NCBI GenBank assembly: GCA_037389465.1
Contig: JAZARR010000167.1
Span: 1,488,001-1,552,000 of the forward strand
Source: Baylisascaris procyonis
Taxonomy: Eukaryota > Nematoda > Chromadorea > Rhabditida > Ascarididae
DNA: 64,000 bases
Reading direction: 5' to 3'
In this document: in pieces, positions 35,223-46,820 of the stretch
Numbering within the stretch: position 1 is the stretch's first letter
Layout of the letters: each line of letters starts with the position of its first letter
Position numbers and translations under genes: made by a program
The notes under the pieces: model-generated
The model's input: the letters and a program-made list of their open reading frames with translations, nothing else
What the model was told of the DNA's origin: nothing
The model's database searches: none

Positions 35223-36000
35223 TTGATGCAGCTGAGAAATAGAAATGCGATAGCGATCGATCGTGCTCTCCGGAGTCAACAAGTCTACTGCTCAAACTGG
35301 TCGGTACTCGAGACCATGTCGCTGCGGGCAGTGCAATCTGAGAAGCTGGACATCGACGTCACTCCTAAGGAATTATGCCGTATGGATCTGCGTGATGAGA
35401 GCAAACGCAGCCCTATAAAGGTGATTTTTGGGAATGTTCACGATGCTATAGAGGTTTTAAAGGGTGTAGAGGGCTGAAGGAATCTTCACGCTTTAAAAAT
35501 ATTTTCCTTCATTGCTCTCATTCGAGACATTCTCTTGACAAATTATATGAGAAAAGGAAGTCTGATCCACAACTGACTATATCATTTACAAGCAGCGTAT
35601 TGTCGATACGTCCACACCTTCGAAGTAGAGATGGGTGCAGGAGAAAAGGAGTGAAGTCCACCTCGAGCGAGAGAATTTACAAATTTCTTGTAGTAGCAAC
35701 TTTGTAATCGAGACAATGCGGTGGACATATGACAAGGTAAATGCATTTTCGACGATCACTACAAACGCATCCGTGCCTTTCATTGACAAGGACGGAGTCG
35801 CACGATGACTGCTATCTGACAGCCTCAAAGTGCATATTGAGCAGCGTAGTGAGGTTCTTTTCTGTGCTTACTTCAATGCAATTAGCGTAGTACTCAATAA
35901 ATTCCTGGAACTGAAGATTTTGCTCACAGAAGCAAAGCCTGATATAGTTTTTATTTCGAAAAGATGGCTGTTCCCTTCAGGGATTTGTTTAATTTTTCCC
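35223..36000 (+). mobile_element. Decayed CR1-like element: end of ORF1 and start of ORF2 endonuclease
   Basis: The plus strand first shows an ORF1-like tail: KLDIDVTPKELCRMDLRDES, then KRSPIKVIFGNVHDAIEVLK. This matches the usual pattern V-x-P-x-x-x-x-R-x-G/D ... RPxKVxF ... EVL of CR1/jockey ORF1 proteins. About 400 bp later comes NKFLELKILLTEAKPDIVFI followed by S-x-x-WL, matching the start of the endonuclease domain (NKxxELKxLL-x-x-x-PDIIxxTETWL). In-frame stops lie between them, the Glu of the ETWL motif is replaced (SKRWL), and nothing recognisable follows. It is a dead fragment, of the same broad type as the relic at 9.4-9.85 kb but on the other strand and from another part of the element. 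Confidence 0.65.
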
Positions 36001-36068
36001 CTCTTTAATAGTTCTTAATGCAGCGTTAGCACACTTACTACGTACTATCGAAATATTTATTGATATAG

Positions 36069-36223
36069 GAGTGGCGACAAATGCCGATGATAATATATTG
36101 AATGATGCAATAAGTGCAATAAAAAATTCAAGGAAAAATTGCGCTAAGGAAGCCATAATTGACGACTACATCCGAAAAAAATATCCGCAATCATTTTCGG
36201 TCGTAGCAAAGGGAGGTGTATGA
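36069..36223 (+). pseudogene. Lone dynein-light-chain-like exon
   Basis: After an acceptor TTGATATAG a frame runs about 51 codons to TGA. The stretch CAKEAIIDDYIRKKYPQSFS followed by VVAKGG resembles the middle of LC8-type dynein light chains (IAAxIKKxFDxKYxPTWHxIVGxxFG). A donor-like AG|GTGTAT lies just before the stop, at the place where the family normally continues into SYVTHE. I could not find the C-terminal beta-strand exon (FIYFYLGQxAxLLFK) downstream or an N-terminal exon upstream, where the CR1 relic sits. I therefore call it a fragment; the family assignment is tentative. Confidence 0.3.
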
Positions 36224-37989
36224 GGGAAACGTAGAAAAATTTATTCCTGTTTCCGTCCGCGAGTTACGGAATTTCTTAAAAAGGTCAACGTTGTTTGACA
36301 CAATGTCATCGACATCCTATTTTCTTCCCACAACTCTGTAAAAAACCTCTACACTCACTGCTACTGAAAGGAAATCGTTTCATAAAGTAGAGGCGAAAGT
36401 ATGAAATGATTGACCAGCTGCATTTGGAACAGCAGATAGGCTTCATGTAAATATGCTGGCTATGAAATATCATAGTCATGTGTACCGCTAGGTTGACGTG
36501 AATCTTCGCTACAAGCGTAGAAGAACATTTCATATCCCTTATGACATCGAGTGATTTTGTAAGAAATTGCCCCTATTTTCGAAATAAGATTCTTATTCTT
36601 ATTACGTCTTTGATTGCAAAAAGGTGCCCATTTGAAAGATGAGAGATCGGTGAAAAACTTGGCAGAACAAGAAATTTTTATGCACATGATTTTTATTTTT
36701 CATTGAGAAGGAAGCAATTTTTTGAGAAAAAATAGAGGCAACATTTTGATGAACTAAAACTGGCCTTTATGCTTAAATATTTCAGCAGACAAGTTCATTC
36801 GTCCAAATTCACGAGAATAATATTTCAGAGTGTACTTTTCTCGAAATTCGAGCCTCTCGAATTTTCCAAAGATTTCTTCTTGCATCGAACTATGCAACTT
36901 GCAAATGTCGCGCCTGACTGAAATTCAATTGAAACTGTGCATGCAATACAAAGTAACGTTTCTTGTAGAACCTCAAGAAGTGCAGCCATGGATGCATCAC
37001 TGGGCATCGCTATATTGACGTTGCAATCAATGAATGAACTTCGCTGAATTTCTTGAATGATGTGAAGAGTTCTTGAATGATTGCTGGAAAAAAATAGCGA
37101 ATAGCGCGACGAATACTCTTCCAGGACTTCAGAAATGCTGTACGCGAGTTTCTAGGTTTCTTCCCTTCCATAATGCTGGTGTCAACACTGATATTTCAAA
37201 AGTTATTGAAAATTCCACTCCTCTCAAAATCTGGGTACATCACCCCAAGATCGTTGAGCAAAATTTGCTCATTTTTTTCCCCCAAACTTGCGAAGCTTTC
37301 CATCGGAATTATTCTTTAGCACAGGTTGCCAGGTAGAAGTTAGCATGCATTTATATCATAGTATCGAAGCATGCAAAAGTCGGGCTCATCGCTTTCTCCT
37401 CTCAGATTACACCGCAGGGCAGAGAAAAGCAGCCCCAATTCACAGTTTATTAAGTGCATTTGAAAGACATATCATGAAAAAAAGATCCAGATGATTTTGA
37501 AATGCATACTTAGATTTCATAGTTCGATACGCAGAACCGAAAATTTGGAGCATTTTGATCACCGTGTCAAATTTAGATTTACAAATAGAGGCTAATTGAG
37601 GGACATTAAAAATGTTCAGTTTACTGAAAGCGTTGATTTTTTTAAACACTGAAGACGCACAATGACGTTGAAAGCGAGATAGAGCCATCGAAAAAACTAT
37701 AACTTTCTTACCTGAGCGAAAGAAAACACTTCAGAATTTTCATTTAGAGTACCCGAAGCAGAAGGACACAATTTCAGAATAGGCCACGATAAATTACAAT
37801 GAACCTGATCTGTGGTCATAAGTCGCATTTGATTTGTACCTTTCACGTTTCATTTTTTGCAAAATGCCTTATTCTCTTCATATGGTCATACTGCGCGCGC
37901 AAGAAAAGTCTACTAAATCATATAAACTAGCTTGCTAGCTGCTTGCTCTTCGCATACTAACGGACAGTAATACTAAACTTCTGTGCACG
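36224..37989. other. Intergenic stretch
   Basis: One candidate plus-strand exon at about 36830-36950 has a strong acceptor (AATATTTCAG) and a fair donor (AAA|GTAACG) but no neighbours. Nothing else is supportable. Confidence 0.3.
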
Positions 37990-38830
37990 TCGTCGTACTA
38001 GTGTTTCCAAGGGGTCCTCGCGAACGAGGCCCCTCGCATGTGAAGTGATGAATCATGTCCCGCGTGGGCGGTGTAGCTTTTCGTCCTGCGAAGGCCCGAG
38101 GAGGAGGAGTGGCTTCTAAGAGTTTCCGGCGGGAACGGTGCAGTCCCGGCGAGCGGGAGCTGCCTCTCGGAATTGTTGCTATGTTGTATATTCGACTATT
38201 TCTCCACTAAAGGAGATTTCCTGGTCACCAGAAGCAAGGCAAGTAAAAGCGGAATGTGGGGACAGCAAACTGTAGAGCTCTAGCTGCAATAGGTTTTTCT
38301 TCGAGCACCGCGTGGATTACACATGTCTGCATTAACGCTATGTCGCAGAGCTTCTTGATACGCTATGAGTGTTTTCCTTCTCTCGAGACATGCTTCCATT
38401 TCACATCATGGGTTTCCGTTATGCTTTTTGACTTGTCCATATTATCTCGATATCATCTTTCACTACAAACTGCTGTTTCTGTGATGATACACATTCGCCA
38501 CGTTGCCTTTCAGTGTCTATCATTCAAAGACACTGCATCACGCAGTTCGCTCGTGCTCTGTGACTCAATGGAGAATTTTTTTGAGCTTGCGACTGCAGAA
38601 TTAGCGCTTCTAACATCCCTCGCAAAGATGACGAAAACCGCCGGGGCACCCACTTGGCCTCTTCAAGCGATTATTTGTTGCAGCAAATCCCTCTCGGGGA
38701 CGAGGATTATTTCTTCCCGGAAGCCTCCTGCAATGAGGGCATCGAGGTTCAAAATTTACAATTCATCTTAATGCGGCGGCCCTCGCGGGGAGGGATTGGT
38801 TGGCCCTGAACTCCGAACGCTATTTCGTAT
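37990..38830 (+). other. GC-rich island with two protein-like frames, probably an insert
   Basis: Composition shifts abruptly to GC-rich, most strongly at 38010-38170 and 38640-38810. The ATG at 38055 opens a 52-codon Arg/Gly-rich frame starting MSRVGGVAFRPAKARGGGVA. From 38585 to 38809 another frame runs 75 codons and contains SNIPRKDDENRRGTHLASSS, DYLLQQIPLGDEDYFFPEAS, and ends RRPSRGGIGWP. Two hairpins lie at the 5' side: near 38020 (CCTCG, loop CGAA, CGAGG, extended by GGGG/CCCC around a bulge) and near 38130-38155 (GCAGTCCCG against CGGGAGCTGC). I do not recognise the frames. Composition, structure and lack of introns suggest a mobile element fragment or horizontally derived piece, but no terminal repeats were seen. 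Confidence 0.45.
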
Positions 38831-39906
38831 GATAGTCACCAACGAAAGCGATTCAAAGCAGATAGATTTCCTTAATGCCAAAAAAAGCCTTTGTGACCTA
38901 AATTCGTTTTTTTTAGAGCTTTACTATTCAAGAACTAATAAACGTCTAATATAGTGAAAATATTGAACGAGACACTACTCTTTCTGTTGGAATATTTTCA
39001 GTAAAACTAAATATGAAGCAATAAACTATTGAAATCAAGTTGTAATGACAATATATAAATCAACGAATTCCAAATCTAATTTATTGAAACGTATACTGCT
39101 GGCCATTTGTACAAATATTGGAACATTATGGTCTACACTTGTAGTTGATAGGTTGTCGATCGTTCAGCGGCGCATATGTCCTCTCCTAGCACCAAATCAG
39201 ATCCTGAAAATTAACGTGTAAAATCGATGCTTATAATAAAAGTATACAAAGAGAGGACAAATATTTGAATAAAAGGAAGTTGTAAATAAAGGAAAGAAAA
39301 TGCTATTCTTCTTCATATGGATGCGATATAAGCTGCTATACTCTGTCAGACAATTTCATTCCCTGTCTATCAATATTCGATGCTAGCGTTTCCTTTTTCA
39401 AAAATTTTTTTTTTCAGAGCGAATACAAAAATCTCCATCAAGCTGGAAAGAATGGAGTGTTGATCGATCCAGCTTAATTCAGCCGATCCAGGGAAATTCG
39501 GTAAATTCTCGCGAAAATTTTTTAGAAAGCCAAAACATTCAATATCCGTTCCCATTCACAAAATGTAAAATTGTGAAAGGATTCTTATTTCAGAAGAAAA
39601 GAATTTATTTTTGCCATTGAATTTTTTCTTGAAGTACCTAATTCGAGGAGTGAAATTTCTTTAGAGGCCACTCAATCATTGTTGTGGCGTTTTTTTCCGA
39701 ACGCGATCTTGTTAAGGATAAAAAGTGACGAGTAAATTTTGAAGAACGTATTGATTATCCTTGAACCCTCATTGATTCAAGAATAAAATCCATGGAAATT
39801 TGAATAATTTTGAATTGTTCATGAGTTAAATTATGGAACTAAACAAAACACCGAATTTATAAGCAGCGAAACGAAATGTGAAAACTTACTCACCGCCTAG
39901 TTCACC
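38831..39906. other. Intergenic stretch
   Basis: AT-rich. A minus-strand frame at 39370-39555 (61 codons) has protein-like composition but no other support. Confidence 0.35.
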
Positions 39907-40236
39907 TCAGCCCTTGCCTTGGGCTCCAACTGCATAGCCGCCTGCGCGATTAGCTGCTGGTCGAGGCGCATATCCGCCTCCTCTCGCCACGCCACTCCCT
40001 CCCATTGGCACGCTACCTCCTCCCATTGGCGTGTAACCCCCTCCCATTGGTATGTAACCCATTCCCACTGGCATGTAAATCACTCCTACTGGCACCATCA
40101 TCATGCCTCCACCGCCAACACAACCCATCGCACTTCCGGCTCCAAAATTAGTGAAACCCCCACAAGATGGTTGACGACTGCCTCCGCCGGAACAAGCGAG
40201 GCCCGGCGCAACGATTGCTGCTATCAAGAGCAAATT
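39907..40236 (-). CDS. Secreted glycine/methionine/proline-repeat protein (~110 aa)
   Basis: The exon begins at a phase-0 acceptor (ATACTTCCAG) with codons for NLLLIAAIVAPGLACSGGG, a signal peptide lacking only its first Met, and ends at TGA (39909-39907). The best first exon is a bare ATG at 40493-40491 followed at once by donor GTTTGC, leaving a 254-nt intron and giving MNLLLIAA. After CSGGGSRQPSCGG the protein carries tandem octapeptide-like repeats (GYIPMGGG, GYTPMGGG, GSVPMGGS) and ends in an Arg/Ala/Gly tail. It is predicted to be secreted and unstructured, perhaps cuticle- or gland-associated. A consensus donor (GGCG|GTGAGTAAG) lies 15 nt after the stop, so the 3'UTR may be spliced. 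It shares gene structure with the paralogue-like genes at 33 and 48.6 kb. Confidence 0.72.
   Translation of the reverse strand, partial: NLLLIAAIVAPGLACSGGGSRQPSCGGFTNFGAGSAMGCVGGGGMMMVPVGVIYMPVGMGYIPMGGGYTPMGGGSVPMGGSGVARGGGYAPRPAANRAGGYAVGAQGKG
39985..40100. repeat. Coding minisatellite, ~24 bp units
   Basis: On the plus strand CCTCCCATTGG recurs at 24 to 27 bp spacing, with more diverged CATTCCCACTGG and CACTCCTACTGG units toward 40100. The units encode the P-M-G-G-G repeats of the overlapping secreted protein, so the repeat grew in frame. Confidence 0.75.
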
Positions 40237-40493
40237 CTGGAAGTATTCTTCAGTTAATGGAACATAATAAAGAATATACACAATTCACTAAAAATGCACT
40301 CAGTGTAAACGTAGTAGTGTGATAACTTTATAGTAAGTAAGTACATTGATTTGCGAGGCCAATTCACTTTGAAAAATCAATAATTCTCGCTATTTTAAAT
40401 TTTTATTTGTAAAGCGCACTATGATCGGATGCAGCGTGTTCGCACTTGCATCACATGTCACCTTATTCAGTGTCTTCGTATTATGCAAACCAT

Positions 40494-42454
40494 TGAAGCT
40501 GGAGCCGCAAATTTGATTGCACTGGCGAAATCCAGGATAGTGGTCCTGTATTAAATTTGGAGCTGATTAATTAAATTTGAAGTGATGTATGAGTGTTTAA
40601 ATATACCAGAAATCAGGATGCGTTTTATAGCCATTCAAGTCGCAGGTTACACTGCTCGTGATATGTTTTAGAGTATACTCAGGTAGGAACCAAAGCATGC
40701 GAGAGAAATGATCCTTTTGCAGACGATGTGCAAGAAACGGTTGCATCGCTTAAAGTATGAATGCACCGCATGGCATGCCTTTTTTCTGACATTTAGGTTG
40801 ACGCGATTGGAAGTTGGAAAAGCGCGTACCATGTTGGCTCTTCTTCTGAGCTCCTCAATTTATTTGGAATTAGTTGGATAAGTAAAGTAGTTGACCAGGT
40901 TTGTGAGAGGTAAAAAGACAGGCGGGAAAGTAAAAAGGAGGGATGAAATGCTTGCTTTTGCGTTTTAGCCCTAAAGCATAGAAGCAAACCTTCCCATGAA
41001 TCAGATTCTAGTCACAAGAATCCAGATTCACTAGGAAGAACATCGCACTTATGATAAGGAAATTTTGCTGCCTAGATCCTTTGGTGGCGAAAAACTATGC
41101 ACTTTCGCACTGGAAATTTAAAAAGAAAATACTTCTTCACGTGCTTTGTAAGTATGTGACTAAGACGTTTGTGTGCCTTAAAATTTTGACGTGCTCAAAG
41201 GTTGTTCTTTCTATATCGTAAGTAAAAAAGGACCGATATTCTAGAAGAGAAAGCGGCATCGTGGTACCAAACGCGGTAATAGGAAGAATGGAAGCGAAAA
41301 CGGTGTACGAGAATGTGGGCGTAAAATTGGAACCTTGTTGGCAAAATGCGTTAGGTATCGACTCATCATGTAGGCAGCGCAGAATGTGCAGCAAACGTTT
41401 ACACCTCTCTAGCAGCAAGTTTCACTTCACACAGAGTTTTTTCCTTCGGCCCCAACAGAATATGCAGCAAGTGGGAATGCGCAGCATGCAGCTGGCACGA
41501 TATGCATTTTTGCACTCAGCCCTATCAAATCAACCAGTTGTACAAACTGTCAGTAAATGATGAAGCATGCACAATATTGTGTCGAAATTTTAATCGAAGC
41601 GAGCGCTCGCAAAAGTTTTCAAATGAAGTCATTTTTTCCAAGTTGGTGGTTATAGCATGCTCCTCGGCAGTTGCTCAAATGCATGCAAATTTTTCTTCTC
41701 ATTTATGCATCTACAACAACACAAATGCATTTACAACATTTAAAACAACAAATTTCGTCTCAATGCGTTTACAACTCCTTTATAGATGAAATTAAGACTT
41801 GTGGAGGGGCTACTTTATTGTATGCAATATAATCACCAATGCTTCTAGCTGAGTTTCAATAAGCTGAAGACATCGAATTAGAGGACAGATGGACATACAC
41901 CTGCATACATGCTCGGCAACGCGTACCAACACAATTTATGTGAGATGCATCAAGAGCGATCTTTTTGTCTCTAGTACGCATGAGTAAGCCGGAAAGTTCA
42001 AGTTTTGCAGAAAACTTTCGGAAGATTATTTCCTCATTGCGTTTATACAAATGTTATCTATAAAGCGGTGCTTTCTCTATAAACATACGCAAAAAAGCGT
42101 CCTATTCATTTCCCGTTACATAATCAATCACTACAGTTTTTATTGATAATGAACATCGCCTGTTATACAATTACTGTTGCTAGTACCGTTTCTGCCAATG
42201 CTTCTACTCCTTCAGACAGCGAAGCATGAACGGTTCCTTTTTCACACAATTTTTGTTAGTGAGAAGTTATAGAATTACAATCCAATTCAACCGTTTCAAA
42301 TACACATGTCTAGTAACATAGAGGATTCTAATTATTGATGGAAATGATTAACTCAGAGTTGAGCGATGCAAAGAAATGAAAAGGCAAAACGATAAATGAA
42401 CAATTTCTAGGCTTCCTTTTTAATGAAATAAAAAAATAAAAAAAGATATTCACC
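40494..42454. other. Intergenic stretch or long 5' intron
   Basis: A plus-strand frame at 41261-41560 (99 codons) and several shorter ones overlap without splice support. If the TATA-box exon at 42.5 kb belongs to the glycine-repeat gene, this stretch would be its first intron. Confidence 0.3.
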
Positions 42455-42570
42455 ATTGTCGCATTGTGATGCTTCCTGTTGGTGGGCTTTTCTCGGTGGC
42501 AAGTGAACGAAGTGAGAAAATTTGTGCTGGATTAAACCATTTCAGCTGGAACTGGTTGGCGTTTTTATAG
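42455..42570 (-). promoter_or_regulatory. TATA-box core promoter with short leader exon
   Basis: On the minus strand CTATAAAAACGCC (TATA at about 42570-42564) is followed about 110 nt later by ATGCGACAATG|GTGAAT, a possible first exon and donor. Which gene it serves is unclear: the nearest minus-strand gene downstream is the glycine-repeat protein, 2.2 kb away, but the phase after ATGCGACAATG would be 2, not the 0 that gene needs. Starting at the second ATG would give phase 0. Confidence 0.35.
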
Positions 42571-43710
42571 GAAAGAATGACGAAGTGTAACAATTGTGGT
42601 TACACTCCGCTTGGAGCAGTAGGAGTTATAAAGCAAAATGAGTTATAAAAAATAGCTCCGCCTGAACTACCCACAGTAGTTTTTCACATAGTTACCTGAA
42701 CCGAAATTCTTGAAACGGTAAAGTACGTCGTTTACACTGCGGAAAATACCGCTGAACAGCCGTTAGCGGGAAAATATACTGCCACAAACCAAGTGAGTGA
42801 TTGCAGTAAATTGTTCATTAGCGGCTGCCTTTGGCAGACCAATGTGAAAGGAGGTACTAAGAATTTTATGGCGGACGCCAGAATCATCCTGAATGGTGGC
42901 TGAGAGAAATATATCTTTACCTTCGTCATGCAGATGTGTGAATGGCAAAAATTGATGATAATTAGAAGTTTGCCTAAGAAACGCGGCAAGAAAGCGTCAG
43001 CAATTGACTACCTTTTGCATGCGCTGAAAAATGACCGTTAGCGAAAAAAATCAGTGTAAAATTTAGCTGAGACAGCCGTCGTTGATCAGTTCTATCAAGA
43101 GAAAGCGTATGCGATTCGTTGAAAGCAACGGAACATGATACATTAAAAAGCGGTGGAAATATGGCTTCATAATATTAGGATCGCATATGTCGCACCATTT
43201 TGCCTTGAAATTTGACCTAAATGATCGTTCAGAAATTGGTACCCCTCGCCATAAATTACGGTTATCCATTTTGAAAAAAACGACAGACGGTCTTTGAATG
43301 TTTCTTTTCCATGAGCGGAAACAGGAGTGCATTCTAGTTAGAGATCAATTTTTTTCGCGCACTTTGCAAGGTTCATATTGACCCTTTCTAAGCATATTTG
43401 CATTTTTTCGTTGCAGAAAATTTATGATATGAAGCAGATCCTTTATGATATTAAATGACTACTTCTGGTCGAGCCCATCATAGACAGTTTTTCATAGAAA
43501 GATGTCTAGGTGAACGAGCGAGAAAGAGATGGTTAGAAAGAAACGACTGAAGATTTCTTTAAGATTTCAGAGCGGCACGGCTGGCAACAACTATGATGGC
43601 TTGGTGACGTGTAGATGACGTGTTCTTGGTGAAGTTTGCAAGTTTGACAAATATCAAGATATAAATAATTGTAAGGCTACTGGACTCGTTCCCAAATTTT
43701 GAAGATGTAA
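42571..43710. other. Unassigned, with two minus-strand open frames
   Basis: 43332-43063 (ATG to TAA, 89 codons, contains KWCDICDPNIMKPYFHRFL) and 42948-42763 (61 codons, contains HDEGKDIFLSATIQDDSG) look protein-like. No splice sites tie them together, and both are within the length expected by chance. Confidence 0.25.
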
Positions 43711-44046
43711 ATGAAGAGAACATGGATGGATCGGTTGAAAATATTGAGGAAACCTAGCCCCTCGCACACATTTCGACCCGAACCCCTTCAAGCGCATCCA
43801 GAGCCCAGTGATGGACCAGGATTTTTCATCGATTTCAAAAACTTCGAGGAAATAGAGCGGATCTTCTTTCTTTATATGGGACGCGAAACAAGATCATTCG
43901 ATTGCTTACACACCAACCGGATGCGTTTGGAATGCATGGCGTTTCTTGAATTGATGGGCTCATTCTCGAGCAAATTTATTCAGTGTTTTTCTCATATCCT
44001 TGAAGTTCTTCATGTCCGCAATGTTTCTGTTCTTTTGCATGTATAA
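43711..44046 (+). CDS. Open frame of 111 codons, doubtful
   Basis: It runs from ATG (MKRTWMDRLKILRKPSP) to TAA with a Pro-rich start, an FFIDFKNFEEIERIFFLYMG centre and an aliphatic C-terminus. It is the longest plus-strand frame in its neighbourhood. There is no recognised domain, no trans-splice acceptor and no flanking exon, so it may be chance. Confidence 0.25.
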   Translation: MKRTWMDRLKILRKPSPSHTFRPEPLQAHPEPSDGPGFFIDFKNFEEIERIFFLYMGRETRSFDCLHTNRMRLECMAFLELMGSFSSKFIQCFSHILEVLHVRNVSVLLHV

Positions 44047-45786
44047 AGGTTCGCCTTAGGGCCGTTGCAGCATAATTGCTACCTAGCAAAGCACTTCTGA
44101 ATGCATTTCGATTACCTGATAACAGTGAAACGAATTTTCCTTCAAGTCAATACATCAGATCTGCGTGATTGGTAGATGCGTGCCTTGTAGTGAAGTCTTT
44201 CTCCTGAATCTGGTTGTTAGAATCAGCGATGAAGTGGATCGCTTTGGCATTTCTCCTCAAATGCCTCTAATTAAGGCATATTAGAGCTCAAGTTTAGTGA
44301 ACTGAAAGGTAAGTTCTCAGCTTTAAATCCTAGCGAAAACCTACAACATGGATTACTTGCCCCTTCGCCGATTTTGATTTCCTAGGCCAAATACTAGTAT
44401 TTCAAATGGGTATGTTTTAGGGGTTAACGAAGCAGTCGCCAGTATGTGTTATGATTGATGAGATGGCATTACGCGTAATGGGACAGGTAAAACTAGTTTG
44501 TTTAAAGCATTTGAATGCAAAGCTGCATATTTACTATAAGGAAACATTAATGGAGCATTAACTGCCATTAATTGTGCAAAGGGTTAATGAAACCTGTTTT
44601 AAGAATCAATGATCAGTGGTAAATAAGGAGGACAAAAGATCATTCAAAAAGATTTATTATGGCTAATAAAGAAACTGTTCTTCAATTTTTTGTCCCATCT
44701 ATGGGGTCAGCAATGCTCATATCGAGTGTAAAGGTTCGCGTGGTTGCAAATTACATGAGGTGTGAAAAAGTCAAAAATTATAACAAAAGGGCGGGAAAAG
44801 TTGTATGCAGGGCAATCTCTGAATATTCCTATTAAGCATCTCCTGAAGTAATGTGTCGATCCTTAACAACGAATAACGGGAAAAAACTTCGACGTACCTC
44901 ATTTTGAGTTTGCGCACAGTAAACAACTAAAAGTCGAACATTCGAAATATGACGTCTTATGGTCGCGTATCGAATAAGGTATCTTAGCGAGGATTATTAG
45001 CAAACGTTCGGATGAACAAAAAAACTGATTTTCATCGGAAAAAATATTTATTCGTAGCATTTCGTATGGCACTTCATTCTATTCAGACTTATTGGTGACA
45101 AAAGAGCATTTTGTGCATGACCAGAGTTTCTGGCTGTAGAGACGTCTGCTGAATTGTTTTCTTGTCATTTGGGTGGGATGCTGTCTGACTGCCTTTAGCG
45201 ATCCAACAATGTGCGTCACTTTGAGCACGCCATATTAACTGTGGCCAACTTGAGAAGTTCTATGAGATTCTTCAAAATCTATTCTGCGAAAAGTTTCCGA
45301 CATCAGTGCAAAAGAAGCTACAAATAATATCTTATGCTTAATGCAAACTAAGGACGTATATAGAAACGAACTTTTGAAGTGGTGTTGAAGAAGAAATCAT
45401 AAAGTATGAAATGAGGACCCTGAAAATGATATCTATATGGCATCAGATGATTTTTATTTCGCAAGATGGGCAAGAAACAACGTCATCATATTGGCTTCAT
45501 CGTTGCGATTGTCGCCGGTTTCTGTTTTCAAAAAAAAGTACATTAATAAATGAAAACGAGAAAACTGACTGAACTTTCGACATCGATTCACATTAAGAAC
45601 AAAGAAGCTCTTCGGCGGATACTTACTGTCTTTATAAGTGAAATGGGAATTTATACGTATTTTGCGATTTAACTTTTCAAATGTATATTATACAACGATT
45701 ACGTGGTTAGAGCATTTTTGCATATTTGCATTTGCATAGCAGGTTGCGAACTACTTCGCATTTGCGCATTTGTATGTACAGATGCG

Positions 45787-45821
<35 letters not shown>

Positions 45822-46140
45822 ATTGTTTTTACTAGTGAGGAATCATCAAAACCAAGCTAAAAACGGTTTGTGAGTATGACATAAATTGATCTCCGATATT
45901 TTTCCTCAAGTTATTCCATCAATATATAAGCCCGCATGTTTTTGCCGTTAAGTTACGAAAATGGTTGGTCGGATGAACGGATTGAAAATGCGTCTTGTGG
46001 CATAAGTTTCGCACGCTTCCTTTTATTGTTTCATAGGATGCGAGTTAATGGCTTCATGTGTATGTCTATTCACAACCAGGTTGTTTGCGTAATATGCATA
46101 TTACAGGTGTAATGAAATGTGCTCCTACGCATGTGTAATT
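44047..46140. other. Intergenic stretch
   Basis: Nothing coding is supportable. It contains the TGTC microsatellite annotated separately. Confidence 0.4.
45787..45821. repeat. (TGTC)n microsatellite
   Basis: About eight to nine perfect TGTC/GTCT units in a row. Confidence 0.95.
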
Positions 46141-46227
46141 AAACCCCATATATAGACCCCGCACTGATATATCTAGATATAATCTCTACTTTTTTAGGCG
46201 TGGTTGCAAATTTTTTGCAAATAGGGC

Positions 46228-46820
46228 ATGGTGGATAATTTTCTGCTAAAGGAATGTATTTCCATCGCAATACGGTTATGCATGCGACCATGTTATTTAT
46301 TATACGTCACTTCATTGTTTCTGGATTACTTTGCAGTTCGACTGGTACTATTACAGGAATTGCAAGAGAACACATATCATGCCAGTCTATCCAGGACGTC
46401 TCCTCATCTGTCCAGCTATGGTCAGGAAGAAACGATCAGTGTGAAGGATGATGTTTCTCATCACAGTGATTTAACATACATATAGGTAGGAACCTCCGAT
46501 TTTACCAACCATTACTGAATTTCGCATTAGTAAAGAGTACTGACTTTTGTGAAACAAATCTCATTCTCCTCATTCTAAAATAAAGGGAACCTCGTTCCGC
46601 TGCTCTTCTTCTAGAGGTGTATGAAGAAATTTCATAGGTGTTTCCTGAGGAATGCGACACTTTGATAGAAAGATATTATTCTTCGTTTTATGAGCAAGGC
46701 ATTCGCTCGAGTAGTTACATTCCTTTATTGATTCAACGGCTTGTCAAGTACACCGATCCAATATGTGGGCAGCAATCGTCGATTTACGTTTTTATTTCGA
46801 CAAGTAACATTCTAATTTAG
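46228..46820 (+). CDS. Possible two-exon gene, unrecognised
   Basis: A TATA-like CATATATAGACC lies near 46147 and an acceptor CTACTTTTTTAG at about 46198, roughly 30 nt before an ATG at 46228 (MVDNFLLKECISIAIRLCMR). The first frame stays open 85 codons and ends at TAG. A donor-like GAT|GTTTCT near 46450 would join it in phase 0 to a second open stretch at 46636-46820. That stretch follows the acceptor AATTTCATAG and encodes FPEECDTLIERYYSSFYEQG and further residues. All three frames of the first part are open for long stretches, so the assignment is weak. No domain is recognised. Confidence 0.3.

Noticed and set aside
38256..38771. 171-codon plus-strand frame starting MGTANCRALAAIGFSSS
   Set aside because: Its 3' half overlaps the more protein-like frame ending GGIGWP, and its own composition is Ser/Cys-rich without motif. 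Treated as a shadow in the GC-rich island.
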